NCBI GenBank assembly: GCA_020629515.1
Contig: JAHDDE010000028.1
Location: forward strand, 1 to 45,600
Direction of reading: 5' to 3'
DNA from: Saprospiraceae bacterium
GTDB lineage: Bacteria; Bacteroidota; Bacteroidia; Chitinophagales; Saprospiraceae
DNA length: 45,600 nucleotides
The translations under genes and the position numbers were made by a program. The notes under the pieces are model-generated. The model saw only the letters and a list, made by a program, of their open reading frames with translations. It was not told the origin of the DNA and did not search any database. The number at the start of each line of letters is the position of its first letter. Within the stretch, counting starts at the first letter, position 1. This document shows positions 37,401-45,573 of the stretch, one piece after another.

Positions 37401-40400
37401 TAATTCTTTTCTAAGTGCTAAGTCATAATTATCTACTGTAATCTGAGCAGGATCATGATCATCTTCATCTCCACCTGTCCTTCCATTTTCATCTTTTACA
37501 TCATCATCTGTGAGATCATTAGTTTCTCCAGGCTGATTAAAATTAATCCCATCTGGCGTACTATCTACATCATTACCGCTATCGCTACTGATCTCCACCC
37601 AATTACGTAAAGTACTTCCTCTAAATTCATTACTAATTCTTAAAATGAGGTTTAGTGTCCTTGTTTGACCGATAGCTATATTGTTTATTGTATTAGTTAG
37701 GTTACTTCCTGAAGCAGCCCAACCATTATTGTCATTTGGACTAAGGGACATACCGACAGGTACATAATCTGTTACTGTAACACTTCCTGAAGCCAAGGTC
37801 CCTTGATTAATCACCATGATACTATATGATACATCATCTCCTGGCTCAAACGGGCCCGAATTAGCCACCATTTTCATTATTGCTAAATCATATCTAACAA
37901 TAGATATTTGTGCAGGATCATGATCATCTTCATCTCCTCCGTCAGTCCCATCTTGATTGACCACATTATCATCATTTAGGTCATCAGTTTCTCCAGATTG
38001 ATTGAAGTTAGTAGCATCAGGAGTACTATCTATATCATCCCCACTGTCACTACTTATCTCTGCCCAATTTCGGATTGTTGACCCTGTGAAGTTTTGACTT
38101 ATTGTCAACACTAAAGGAACAGTAATACTGTTAGATGCAGTAACATTGGTGATATTTCTTGATACTCTATTTCCAGTACCCGCTACCCATCCATTGTTAT
38201 CAGCACTACTTAAAGACATACCTGCAGGAATATAATCTGTAATTGTTATCGCTCCAGAAGGCAAGGTTCCTTGATTCAGTACCGTGATGTTAAACGTCAC
38301 ATCTTGACCAGGCTGAAATGGCCCATTACCAACAGACACCTTTCTAAGAGCTAAATCGTAAAAGTCAATTGTTACTTCCGCTGGATCATGGTCATCTTCA
38401 TCACCCCCATTAGTGCCATCTTGATTAACAACATTGTCATCAGTAAGATCATTGGTTTCTCCTGGCTGATTAAAATTGGTATCGTCTGGTGTACTATCAA
38501 TATCTACACCACTATCACTACTTATCTCCGCCCAATTTCGGATTGTTGACCCTGTGAAGTTTTCATCTATTCTAAGCACCAATGTATTCGTTGAACTCTG
38601 GCCTGCCAGAATATTGCTTATTGATTTTGTCACATTACTACCGGAAACAACCCAGCCATTATTATCATTAGGGCTGAGGGTGGTACCAGTCGGCAAATAA
38701 TCAGTAATGCTAACTGATCCTGAAGCTACATCACCCTGATTGATAACAGTAATAGTATAAGAGATGTCTGTTCCTGGTTGAAACGGTCCATTTCCATTTA
38801 CCACTTTAGTGAGTGCTAAGTCATATACTAAAACCGATATGACAGCTGGATCATGATCGTCCTCATCTCCCCCATTAGTGCCATCTTCATTTTTAACATC
38901 ATCATCATTAAGATCATCAGTTTCTCCAGGTTGATTAAAGTTTATATCATCAGGAGTACTATCAACATCATCACCGCTATCACTACTTATCTCTGCCCAA
39001 TTGGTAATTCGACCTCCTGTAAATGAATTAGCTATTCTTAATACTAAATCGATGGTTTCTGTACCTCCTACTGGTATATTAGAAATAGTATTTGTGAGTT
39101 TTCCGCTTGATAAAGTCCAACCGTTATTATCCGTGGGACTCAAGCTCATATTAGCAGGAAGATAGTCAGTCACCGTCACTGCTCCTGATGCCTCAGTACC
39201 TTGATTTATGACCATTATACTATACGATACATCATCAGTTGGTCCAAAAGGTCCTGTGCTTGTGACGGTTTTCATGATGGCTAAATCATAATAGACTACC
39301 GCTATCTCTGCTGGATCATGATCATCTTCATCTCCATTATTGGTACCATCTTGATCTTTGATATCATCATCAAATAAGTCATCAGTTTCTCCTGGCTGAT
39401 TAAAATTGGTATCATCAGGTGTACTATCTTGGTCATCGCCACTATCGCTACTTATCTCAGCCCAATTTCTTAATGAAGAACCTCTAAAAGTATCGTCAAT
39501 CCTCAGAACTAAATTGATTGTTGCAGTGCTACCACCAGCAATATTATTAATCGTATTTTTTAGACGGCCATTAGTCCCTACTGTCCAACCGTTATTGTCT
39601 GAGTTACTCAATGTCATACCCGTTGGCAAATAATCAGTAACCTCTATAACACCTGAAGGCAATGTGCCTTGGTTAATCACCATAATACTGTAAGTTACAT
39701 TGTCCCCTGGCCTAAATGGTCCTGAACCGTTAACAACCTTCATTAGAGCCAGGTCATAACGATCTACCATTATTTGAGCAGGATCATGATCATCTTCGTC
39801 TCTCCCATTTTGCCCATCTTCATCTTTTACATTATCATCTGCCAAGTCATTGGTCTCTCCAGATTGATTAAAATTAGTATCATCAGGTGTACTATCAATG
39901 TCATCTCCACTATCGCTACTTATCTCAGCCCAGTTGATAATTGATGTACCACTAAAGTTCTCATCAATCGTAAGAACCAAAGAAAGTGTCTCAGTCTGAC
40001 TAGCGGCGATATTACTTATTGTATTCGATAATCTATTTCCTGATTGCACTGACCAACCATTATTGTCAGCAGAACTTAAAGTCATTCCATTAGGCAGATA
40101 ATCTGTGACTGTTACATTACCAGAAGGCAAAGTACCTTGATTAATAACCATAATACTATATGTCACATCGTCTCCTGTAGCATATGGACCTGAACTGGCC
40201 TCTACCTTCATCAATGCTAAATCATAATGGTCCACTTGTATGACCTCCATATCTTCATCATCATCATTTCCATCATTAGTGCCATCTCTGCCATCATCTG
40301 TATCCTTATCTCGATCCGGATCACTGTCCACATCATCACCATCGTCTTTGGTGATTTCTACAATATTCATTAATTCCGTACCCGAAAAGGAATCGTCGAT

Positions 40401-43025
40401 TCTAAATCTTATTTCGAATTTCTCGGAAGCCCCTGAAGGTAAACTCAATACAACATAATTAGATGCTGTACCAGTTATGTTTCCATTGGTTCCAACATTA
40501 TCATCAACATATATCAATCCATTTTGAGGGAAATCAGTCACTTCTATCAATGCGGCATCTAATGATCCTTGATTGGTTACTTCTATCTCAAATGTAACGG
40601 TATCACCTAATAGATATGGCGCAGTAGAAAGAGTGGTCTTATCGATAGCTAAATCATATCGATCAACAGTTAATGTCACCATGTCCTCGTCATCATCAAA
40701 TGTATTAAAGTCGCCTGGTCCATCATTATTACCATCTTCATCCCCATTAGCTACATCATCTCTACCGTCATCTGTATCTTTTCGTGTATCTGGATCACTA
40801 TCTACATCTTCATATTCTTCATCATCACTCGTGATTTCTGCAATATTCATTATCTCATCACCACCAAATGATTCGTTGATCGTGAAAGTCAAAGATATTG
40901 TCTCTGATTCACCCGCATTCAAACTACTGACGGTGTATATAAGATCGTTATTACTACTGATATTACTATTACTGGTAGCATTACTTGAAACAAATGTTAA
41001 TGCATTTGATTGTGGAAAATCAGTGACGATAATATCAGTGGCATTTATGCTCCCTTCATTTCTAACCACAATCTCATATGTTATTGCATCACCTAACTCA
41101 TATGGTCCAGTTGAAACAAGGTTTTTATCCAAGGCTAAGTCGTATCTTTGGATAACTACAGGTTCTTGATCATGATCATCCTCATCTCTAGACCTCTCAA
41201 AATCTGTAGACTTACCAGAGTCCACACGATCATCTATCACATTGTCATCATTGATGGAGTCAGGGTCACTATCACAATCCGGTAGTCCCATGGGGTTGTC
41301 TCCTCGAGAAATTTCCGCAAAATTTAATATAGTTCCTGCTGTGTTAGTTGCAACTGTAAACGTGATAGGCACCACTGTACTTTCTCCTGGAAGAAGAGGA
41401 GTATCCATGATATCAGATCTTACGGCTGTTGAACCATTCAGTATCCAATCATTATCATTTAAAGTAAGACCGTCAGGAATATAGTCAACAAGATCAATGC
41501 GAGTAGCTGTTAAAGTACCTTGATTAAATACCGTTATATTAAATGTTATATTATCTCCTTCAAAAATTTCTGTTGGATTGGAGGGACTACTGGTTTTCCT
41601 TAAAGCCAAATCAAATATCTGAATAACTGGTACCGTAACCATGTCCTCGTCATCATCAAACGTATTGAAGTCTCCTGGTCCATCATTATTGCCATCTTCA
41701 TCTCCGTTAGCCAAGTCATCTCTACCGTCATCAGTATCTTTTCGAGTATCTGGATCACTATCCACATCTTCATACTCTTCATCGTCACCTGTAATTTCTA
41801 CTGTGTTCATAATTTCTCCTCCCTGATAATCGGCATTAATTCTGAAAGTAATTTCGAATGCCTCTGAAGTACCTGGACTTAGAGATCTGACTTCATATAC
41901 AAAATCATTAATTCTGCTGACATTAGGCTCACTATTCACATTACTACTAACGAACGTTAATGCATCGGTCTGAGGAAAATCTGTGATCTCTATATCCGTA
42001 GCTTCAATTGATCCTTCATTATTTACAGTAATTCTGTATGTAATTAAATCCCCTAATTCAAAAGGGCCATCAGATGAGACTGATTTATCAATTGATAAAT
42101 CGTAGCGCTCGATATTAATTATTGCAGGATCATGGTCGTCTTCGTCACCATTTTCATTATTTACAGTATCATCTGTTCCTGTATTAGGATCTGCCCCTGG
42201 ATCATTAGGATCAGCATCGGGAGTACTATCATCGTCAACTGGATCCACATTATTTGGGTCGAGATCATCATCTGCCTGTACAATTTCTGCTACATTTCGA
42301 ATAGATGTACCTTCGAAGTCCTCGCTAATAGTAAAAGATATAGTCCGTGTAGTCGACGTACCAGCTGGAAGAGATGAAATCGCATCCACCCAAACGGCAT
42401 TAGAACCCGAAAATGACCAATTGCTATCATTTAGAATTAAACCTGTAGGTATGTAGTCTGTAAGATCTATATTGAACGCATCGAGATTACCTTGATTGAT
42501 GACTTCAATGTCAAAAGTAACTGCACTTCCAGGCAAAAATGGCCCTGGTGTTGCAGCATTAACTGTCTTTCTTAAAGCCAGATCAAAAAATCTTCTGACA
42601 CAATTGTTCTCATTATCATTGATAACTACTGTGGTCTTGCACACTGTTTGTTTGCCACAACGATCTGTCACCCATATATACACTTCTTGTTCAAATCCGT
42701 CTTCACCTATGAGTATTTTACTCATTTCATTTCCCTCCTTATCAAACGATACAATCAACTGATCTGAAGGAGTCTTATCATCAGAAACAGATGTAACCAT
42801 GTCTTTAGCCCATATCTCTACCATACAGGTGTCAGGCATAAAAGTTGTATGTAATACTCTACAAATGACTGTAGGCTCCTCGACATCATCAGCTACACAT
42901 TGGGAGTTTCCTGATATTCCGAAGCTTACAAATAATACATATAAAATAAGAAATCGACTTGTAGATATGACATTATTAGTCAATCGTTGTCCAAATAGGC
43001 TTTCGACAAATTTAGTTTTCATCAT
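34446..43025 (-). CDS. Giant T9SS-secreted DUF11 repeat protein (12 repeats), 2859 residues
   Basis: A signal peptide (about 20-42, ...FGISGNSQ) is followed by a ~100-residue HYR-like domain resembling one in the 26399-30454 protein. Twelve DUF11 domains then span about residues 147-2024, each starting with a (R/F/H)YDLAL-K strand and ending in an Asp-rich segment. Next comes a ~430-residue beta-propeller-like region (WGNIAYDEMSNTLYG, DGRIYAINATSG) with a CCCPPN Cys cluster. A dockerin-like pair follows (about 2525-2583: GVTTLDLVLIEQHLLG; DIDNSGSINAVD), then the strand IKVGDINES. The final type A sorting domain is NNPNPFSEITTINF...ASGRLISID. It is most likely a T9SS-exported, calcium-rich filament or adhesin. 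No enzymatic motif was seen. Confidence 0.85.
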   Translation of the reverse strand: MMKTKFVESLFGQRLTNNVISTSRFLILYVLFVSFGISGNSQCVADDVEEPTVICRVLHTTFMPDTCMVEIWAKDMVTSVSDDKTPSDQLIVSFDKEGNEMSKILIGEDGFEQEVYIWVTDRCGKQTVCKTTVVINDNENNCVRRFFDLALRKTVNAATPGPFLPGSAVTFDIEVINQGNLDAFNIDLTDYIPTGLILNDSNWSFSGSNAVWVDAISSLPAGTSTTRTISFTISEDFEGTSIRNVAEIVQADDDLDPNNVDPVDDDSTPDADPNDPGADPNTGTDDTVNNENGDEDDHDPAIINIERYDLSIDKSVSSDGPFELGDLITYRITVNNEGSIEATDIEITDFPQTDALTFVSSNVNSEPNVSRINDFVYEVRSLSPGTSEAFEITFRINADYQGGEIMNTVEITGDDEEYEDVDSDPDTRKDTDDGRDDLANGDEDGNNDGPGDFNTFDDDEDMVTVPVIQIFDLALRKTSSPSNPTEIFEGDNITFNITVFNQGTLTATRIDLVDYIPDGLTLNDNDWILNGSTAVRSDIMDTPLLPGESTVVPITFTVATNTAGTILNFAEISRGDNPMGLPDCDSDPDSINDDNVIDDRVDSGKSTDFERSRDEDDHDQEPVVIQRYDLALDKNLVSTGPYELGDAITYEIVVRNEGSINATDIIVTDFPQSNALTFVSSNATSNSNISSNNDLIYTVSSLNAGESETISLTFTINESFGGDEIMNIAEITSDDEEYEDVDSDPDTRKDTDDGRDDVANGDEDGNNDGPGDFNTFDDDEDMVTLTVDRYDLAIDKTTLSTAPYLLGDTVTFEIEVTNQGSLDAALIEVTDFPQNGLIYVDDNVGTNGNITGTASNYVVLSLPSGASEKFEIRFRIDDSFSGTELMNIVEITKDDGDDVDSDPDRDKDTDDGRDGTNDGNDDDEDMEVIQVDHYDLALMKVEASSGPYATGDDVTYSIMVINQGTLPSGNVTVTDYLPNGMTLSSADNNGWSVQSGNRLSNTISNIAASQTETLSLVLTIDENFSGTSIINWAEISSDSGDDIDSTPDDTNFNQSGETNDLADDNVKDEDGQNGRDEDDHDPAQIMVDRYDLALMKVVNGSGPFRPGDNVTYSIMVINQGTLPSGVIEVTDYLPTGMTLSNSDNNGWTVGTNGRLKNTINNIAGGSTATINLVLRIDDTFRGSSLRNWAEISSDSGDDQDSTPDDTNFNQPGETDDLFDDDIKDQDGTNNGDEDDHDPAEIAVVYYDLAIMKTVTSTGPFGPTDDVSYSIMVINQGTEASGAVTVTDYLPANMSLSPTDNNGWTLSSGKLTNTISNIPVGGTETIDLVLRIANSFTGGRITNWAEISSDSGDDVDSTPDDINFNQPGETDDLNDDDVKNEDGTNGGDEDDHDPAVISVLVYDLALTKVVNGNGPFQPGTDISYTITVINQGDVASGSVSITDYLPTGTTLSPNDNNGWVVSGSNVTKSISNILAGQSSTNTLVLRIDENFTGSTIRNWAEISSDSGVDIDSTPDDTNFNQPGETNDLTDDNVVNQDGTNGGDEDDHDPAEVTIDFYDLALRKVSVGNGPFQPGQDVTFNITVLNQGTLPSGAITITDYIPAGMSLSSADNNGWVAGTGNRVSRNITNVTASNSITVPLVLTISQNFTGSTIRNWAEISSDSGDDIDSTPDATNFNQSGETDDLNDDNVVNQDGTDGGDEDDHDPAQISIVRYDLAIMKMVANSGPFEPGDDVSYSIMVINQGTLASGSVTVTDYVPVGMSLSPNDNNGWAASGSNLTNTINNIAIGQTRTLNLILRISNEFRGSTLRNWVEISSDSGNDVDSTPDGINFNQPGETNDLTDDDVKDENGRTGGDEDDHDPAQITVDNYDLALRKELVGSGPFQPNAEVSFNITVINQGTLPSGAVTITDYLPAELSLSVNDNNGWSVSGSGQLSNTITNIAPGSSRVIPLVLTLADDLTQSASTIRNWAEISSDSGDDIDSTPDSTNFNQDGETDDLDDDNVINEDGNNGGDEDDHDPVEISIINELCFCPDEPFIGQAVVTCAGGAFSNEAVAAILDLRNANTAPLGDDWAAPATSGATTVGIRKPGTWTIDNLGQVFGTSLGRTNGDIYLAATNVYAYDGDPFTPSGVGPGGEQGLYKANFANPGSVTSLVTTTNTFVANPVGTSIVPGKRLVLNGNNPLPTGWGNIAYDEMSNTLYGTNLSDGRIYAINATSGIILQVYDPFGQATGFLSNPLPANETLWAIELNECTRQLFFQRQRVAGGGEDLGDDGGVRRKDIYSIDIDNTGTIDPNSLQLQLAVNVGTREKLPDIDFNTSCDRMLMAERGTVHNSLTMLYELDGSGNWNLVTDITMGSLDGVDPWEMGLNSSGGVAFGSDQAANGMCDTILWSMGDCLDPDDVFGECNVYGPQGAYYPASDPTSLSGSLDEIGIYIDVTPEFNIDPRFQKFGLGDIEVFSCCCPPNTSNLNEETAEVAGTFITNEKVNPSGFTVDIESSDMEGFTFSDQNGSFEFKALEMHNDYMLMPSKEDEMVAGVTTLDLVLIEQHLLGLKEITNPKLLVAADIDNSGSINAVDIIKLREVLLGKSYIEPTTEAWRFITTDSEMNAIIDDMTAYSNHYMLSDLDRSIMTNDFYAIKVGDINESLNSAQSRSNESIEIYVHKSKDQLQFVLSSDIQSKGFQLSMVVGDINEFKIDSRYFDINSSNFNLIGDELLISINSSEAESLTKGDVLFTLQADNLSDSHLIQSGSKLRPEIYSMTNDVLVLNIDNGLDPIGYSLGQNNPNPFSEITTINFAIPSDQNVTLSFFAMDGTLLYRTSGIYTAGSNSIIISKQDLDYYTGTVIYNMITDEYSASGRLISID
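36954..40229 (-). repeat. Seven tandem ~468-bp DUF11 units (repeats 6-12)
   Basis: The segment encoding GDEDDHDP recurs as a GGATCATG[AG]TC word on the plus strand at 36976, 37450, 37915, 38383, 38848, 39313 and 39781. The intervals are 474, 465, 468, 465, 465 and 468 bp, always multiples of three. Each unit encodes about 155-158 residues sharing YDLAL-K, INQGT, TDYLP, DNNGW, NWAEISSDSG and DSTPD-NFNQ. Confidence 0.92.
40230..42587 (-). repeat. Five older DUF11 units (repeats 1-5) with an A-B-A'-B'-B'' order
   Basis: Boundaries by the YDLA/FDLA strand: R1 42108-42587, R2 41616-42107, R3 41148-41615, R4 40662-41147, R5 40230-40661. R1 and R3 share FDLALRKT and DYIP-GL-LND. R2 and R4 share NEGSI-ATDI, TDFPQ and LTFVSSN plus an almost identical acidic tail. 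R5 is B-like but shorter. Confidence 0.85.
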
Positions 43026-43090
43026 CTTGAGTTCATCACAAGTAGCTCATTATCAACTACTTATGTTAATAAATTATAAAATATAAGGTA

Positions 43091-43121
43091 AGCTTAGCGT
43101 TTTCTCTAAGCTCATTTTTTT
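43091..43121. other. Hairpin in the region between the SDR and giant DUF11 genes
   Basis: AGCTTAG (43091-43097) pairs with CTAAGCT (43106-43112), followed on the plus strand by CATTTTTTT. The T-run side faces the plus strand, where no gene ends nearby. On the minus strand it would lie in the leader of the giant gene or just after the SDR transcript. Its role is unclear. Confidence 0.4.
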
Positions 43122-43154
43122 ACTGTAGAAGGGAGTGAACACTGAGGTTCAGAG

Positions 43155-43162
43155 CAAATATA
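43155..43162 (-). promoter_or_regulatory. Candidate -7 element for the giant DUF11 gene
   Basis: The minus strand reads TATATTTG, a perfect TAnnTTTG, about 130 bp upstream of ATG 43025 and downstream of the SDR stop. The -33 match is poor (TTAA at 20-bp spacing). If it is used, the hairpin at 43091-43112 lies in the leader. Confidence 0.35.
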
Positions 43163-43230
43163 TTATAATAATTTATAATACGTTAATAACTGATGATTAA
43201 TTTTTTAGATATGTTAAAATAATTTAATAT

Positions 43231-43932
43231 TTAAAGATCTCCGAGTTGAGGGCGGATGATTATTTCTTCTACCACGGCAGAAGGTTTCATTTGATAAGCA
43301 CAGATTATTGAATCAGCAATATCCGCAGCTTCCATTAATCTATCTCTTGGCAATTCAACGCCAGCCCATGAATTGGACCAAGTGGCTCCTGGCAGTACTG
43401 CGGTGACTTTTACCCCATGTGGTTTGAGCTCCTCACGAAGCACATTATTAAGTCCTAATAAAGCAAACTTAGAAATACTGTATGAGCCTCCATTAGGATA
43501 GGCTATCTTACTGGCGATAGAACAGATATTAAATATATGTCCAGTCCTACGGGTTTTCATATTTGGTACGATAGCTCGCGACAAATGATAGGCACTATAT
43601 AAATTTGTATTAATCATAAGGTCTAGAGCTCCTTCTTCTTCATCACATATGGCTCCAGGTATAAATACCCCAGCATTATTAATTAATACATCAATATCAC
43701 TAAATTGATTTAATACTTCTTTAGCAAATGAAATGATGTCACTCTTACTACTCATATCACATTGCATGATAAATACTGATTGATCTTCTCTTCTTTGATC
43801 AAAGTCTTTCTTTAATGCCTCAAGATCTGCCTGATTACGAGAACATATAGCAAGATTAGCACCTATTTGAAAAAATGCCTCAGCGATAGCTCTTCCAATT
43901 CCTTTTGTTCCTCCAGTGACTATTACATTCAC
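43231..43932 (-). CDS. SDR-family NAD(P)-dependent oxidoreductase
   Basis: 233 residues, a classical short-chain dehydrogenase. It has the cofactor motif TGGTKGIG (6-13), the NNAG motif (86-89), Ser138 as catalytic Ser, and the YSISK catalytic pair (Tyr151, Lys155). SRN following the second strand suggests preference for NADPH. The substrate cannot be predicted; fatty-acyl, sugar or steroid-like ketones are all possible. It is divergent from the MlaE-like permease with 78 bp between start codons. Confidence 0.92.
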   Translation of the reverse strand: MNVIVTGGTKGIGRAIAEAFFQIGANLAICSRNQADLEALKKDFDQRREDQSVFIMQCDMSSKSDIISFAKEVLNQFSDIDVLINNAGVFIPGAICDEEEGALDLMINTNLYSAYHLSRAIVPNMKTRRTGHIFNICSIASKIAYPNGGSYSISKFALLGLNNVLREELKPHGVKVTAVLPGATWSNSWAGVELPRDRLMEAADIADSIICAYQMKPSAVVEEIIIRPQLGDL

Positions 43933-44010
43933 GACTTATCTATTTTGTATGTTAAAAATAGGGTATTTTCGTTGGCCCGATTCATTAGTTTTTATATCAA
44001 CATTTATTCA

Positions 44011-44751
44011 ATGAGATTAGTAAGGGATTTTGGACAATTTATTGCATGGCTTCCTGAGATATTTTCTAAACCCGAAAACTGGAATATGTACTATAAGGAG
44101 ACCATCCGACAGATGTACGATATCGGAATTGGATCTCTGAGCATTGTAATGATCATTTCTGGTTTTATCGGTGCAGTTACGGCCATACAATTTTCTTATC
44201 AGCTCGAGGGGACTATGATACCTTCTTATTATATCGGTTATATCGTGAGAGATATGATGATCATTGAGATGGCAGTGACTCTAACCTCCATAGTCTTAGC
44301 AGGAAAGATTGGCTCAACAATGGCTGCTGAAATTGGTGGTATGAGACAAAAAGAACATATCGATGCAATGGAGATTATGGGGGTAAACACTTCTGCTTAT
44401 CTTGTTATGCCAAAATTAGTGGCTTCCTTGATTATTATACCAGTATTAGTGATTATAGCCTGTATAGTGGGTATTGGCGGCGGATATTTCGCTGCGATAA
44501 CTGTGGCAGGATTTACAAGCTCTGAGTTTATCAGAGGTTTACGTTCCTTCTTTATACCATTTAATGTGGTAATAATGTTAGTCAAAGCAGTCACATTCGC
44601 TTTTATAATAACTTCGGTAGCCTGCTATCAAGGGTATTTTGTTAAGGGAGGAAGTATTGAGCTAGGACAGGCGAGTACGAGAGCTGTAGTATTTGGCTCA
44701 ATAATCATATTAATCGCAGATCTATTGATTGCACTAATCTTAATGAGCTAA
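44011..44751 (+). CDS. MlaE-family ABC transporter permease
   Basis: 247 residues. ATG 44011 (MRLVRDFGQFIAWLPE) is the proper start; a longer frame from 43867 would run into the divergent SDR gene and adds non-conserved residues. The MlaE pattern is evident: a first helix, GAVTAIQFSYQLE, the cytosolic coupling segment AGKIGSTMAAEIGGMRQKEHIDAMEIMGVN, then three more helices. MlaE-type permeases move phospholipids between the inner and outer membranes. It is followed after 1 bp by its ATPase. No MlaD-type MCE protein is adjacent in the window. Confidence 0.9.
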   Translation: MRLVRDFGQFIAWLPEIFSKPENWNMYYKETIRQMYDIGIGSLSIVMIISGFIGAVTAIQFSYQLEGTMIPSYYIGYIVRDMMIIEMAVTLTSIVLAGKIGSTMAAEIGGMRQKEHIDAMEIMGVNTSAYLVMPKLVASLIIIPVLVIIACIVGIGGGYFAAITVAGFTSSEFIRGLRSFFIPFNVVIMLVKAVTFAFIITSVACYQGYFVKGGSIELGQASTRAVVFGSIIILIADLLIALILMS

Positions 44752-44752
44752 C

Positions 44753-45514
44753 ATGATTAAGGCCGAAAATATATTTAAATCATTTGGTGAACAAGAGGTT
44801 CTCAAAGATGTAAGTTTTGAATTTGAAACTGGTAAAACGAACCTCATCATAGGTAAAAGTGGGGCTGGCAAAACTGTCTTGCTTAAAATTTTGGTTGGTC
44901 TCTTAGAACCTTCCAAAGGATCTATCTGGTATGATGACACTGATCTATGTTGCATAAGCAAAGATCAAATCAGAGAACTAAGAATGCAGATCGGTATGTT
45001 GTTTCAAGGTAATGCTCTTTTTGATTCTATGACAGTGGAAGAAAACATCCGGTTTCCAATGGATATGTTCACCACTAAAACTGCCAAAGAAAAACAACAG
45101 CAGGTGGATTTTTGTCTCGAGCGAGTTAGCTTAGAAGGTTCAAATCATAAATATCCCTCTGAAATCAGTGGCGGTATGCAAAAAAGAGTTGGCATTGCAA
45201 GAGCCATCGTACTTAACCCAAAATATCTATTCTGTGACGAACCCAACTCGGGACTCGATCCAAAAACGGCCATTACTATAGATGAACTCATTAGCAGCAT
45301 CACTACAGAAAATAATATGACAACCATAATCAATACTCATGATATGAATTCGGTGATGGAAATAGGGCAAAAGATTTGCCTTCTTTCTAATGGCAAATTA
45401 GCTTGGCAAGGCAATAAAGAGGAAGTGCTGCATAGTGAGGATGAAATACTTCTGGATTTCATTTTTGCCAGTCCATTCTTAAAGAGATTAAGACAAAGTG
45501 CTCTAAAAAAATAA
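44753..45514 (+). CDS. MlaF-family ABC transporter ATP-binding protein
   Basis: 253 residues, with Walker A IIGKSGAGKT (about 33-42), Q-loop MLFQGNALFDSM, ABC signature SGGMQKRV, Walker B KYLFCDEP and the switch His in NTHDMNSV. It is the ATPase partner of the MlaE-like permease and is co-transcribed with it (1-bp gap). It would drive lipid transport for outer-membrane asymmetry or a related envelope function. A hairpin terminator follows the stop codon. Confidence 0.95.
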   Translation: MIKAENIFKSFGEQEVLKDVSFEFETGKTNLIIGKSGAGKTVLLKILVGLLEPSKGSIWYDDTDLCCISKDQIRELRMQIGMLFQGNALFDSMTVEENIRFPMDMFTTKTAKEKQQQVDFCLERVSLEGSNHKYPSEISGGMQKRVGIARAIVLNPKYLFCDEPNSGLDPKTAITIDELISSITTENNMTTIINTHDMNSVMEIGQKICLLSNGKLAWQGNKEEVLHSEDEILLDFIFASPFLKRLRQSALKK

Positions 45515-45516
45515 AA

Positions 45517-45549
45517 AGCCCAAGTTTGCTATCAAACTCAGGCTCTTTC
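45517..45549. terminator. Terminator after the Mla-type operon
   Basis: AGCC-CA-AGTTTG (45517-45528) pairs with CAAACT-CA-GGCT (45533-45544) through a 4-nt loop with one symmetric internal mismatch. It is followed by CTTTC and preceded by a poly-A stretch, so it could also terminate a convergent minus-strand gene. Confidence 0.65.
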
Positions 45550-45573
45550 GACTAAGGTCTCAAAATAAGAAAA

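Noticed and set aside
36954-40229. Evenly spaced ~468-bp repeats that could suggest a CRISPR-like or transposon array
   Set aside because: The period is a multiple of three, the frame is open through all units and the protein is a DUF11 array. There are no short palindromic repeats or spacers.
40573-41169. Long plus-strand open frames antisense to the giant gene (e.g. 198 codons)
   Set aside because: They arise from the Asp-rich (GAT/GAC) coding on the other strand, which reads as Ser/Ile/Val-rich low-complexity sequence. They show no independent start signals or conservation.
43091-43121. Terminator of the SDR gene
   Set aside because: The T-run is on the plus-strand side and the hairpin is more than 110 bp from the SDR stop, so it was listed only as a hairpin of unknown role.
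43867-44010. Longer start for the MlaE-like permease
   Set aside because: It would overlap the divergent SDR gene by 66 bp and add a Ser-rich segment not expected in MlaE proteins.
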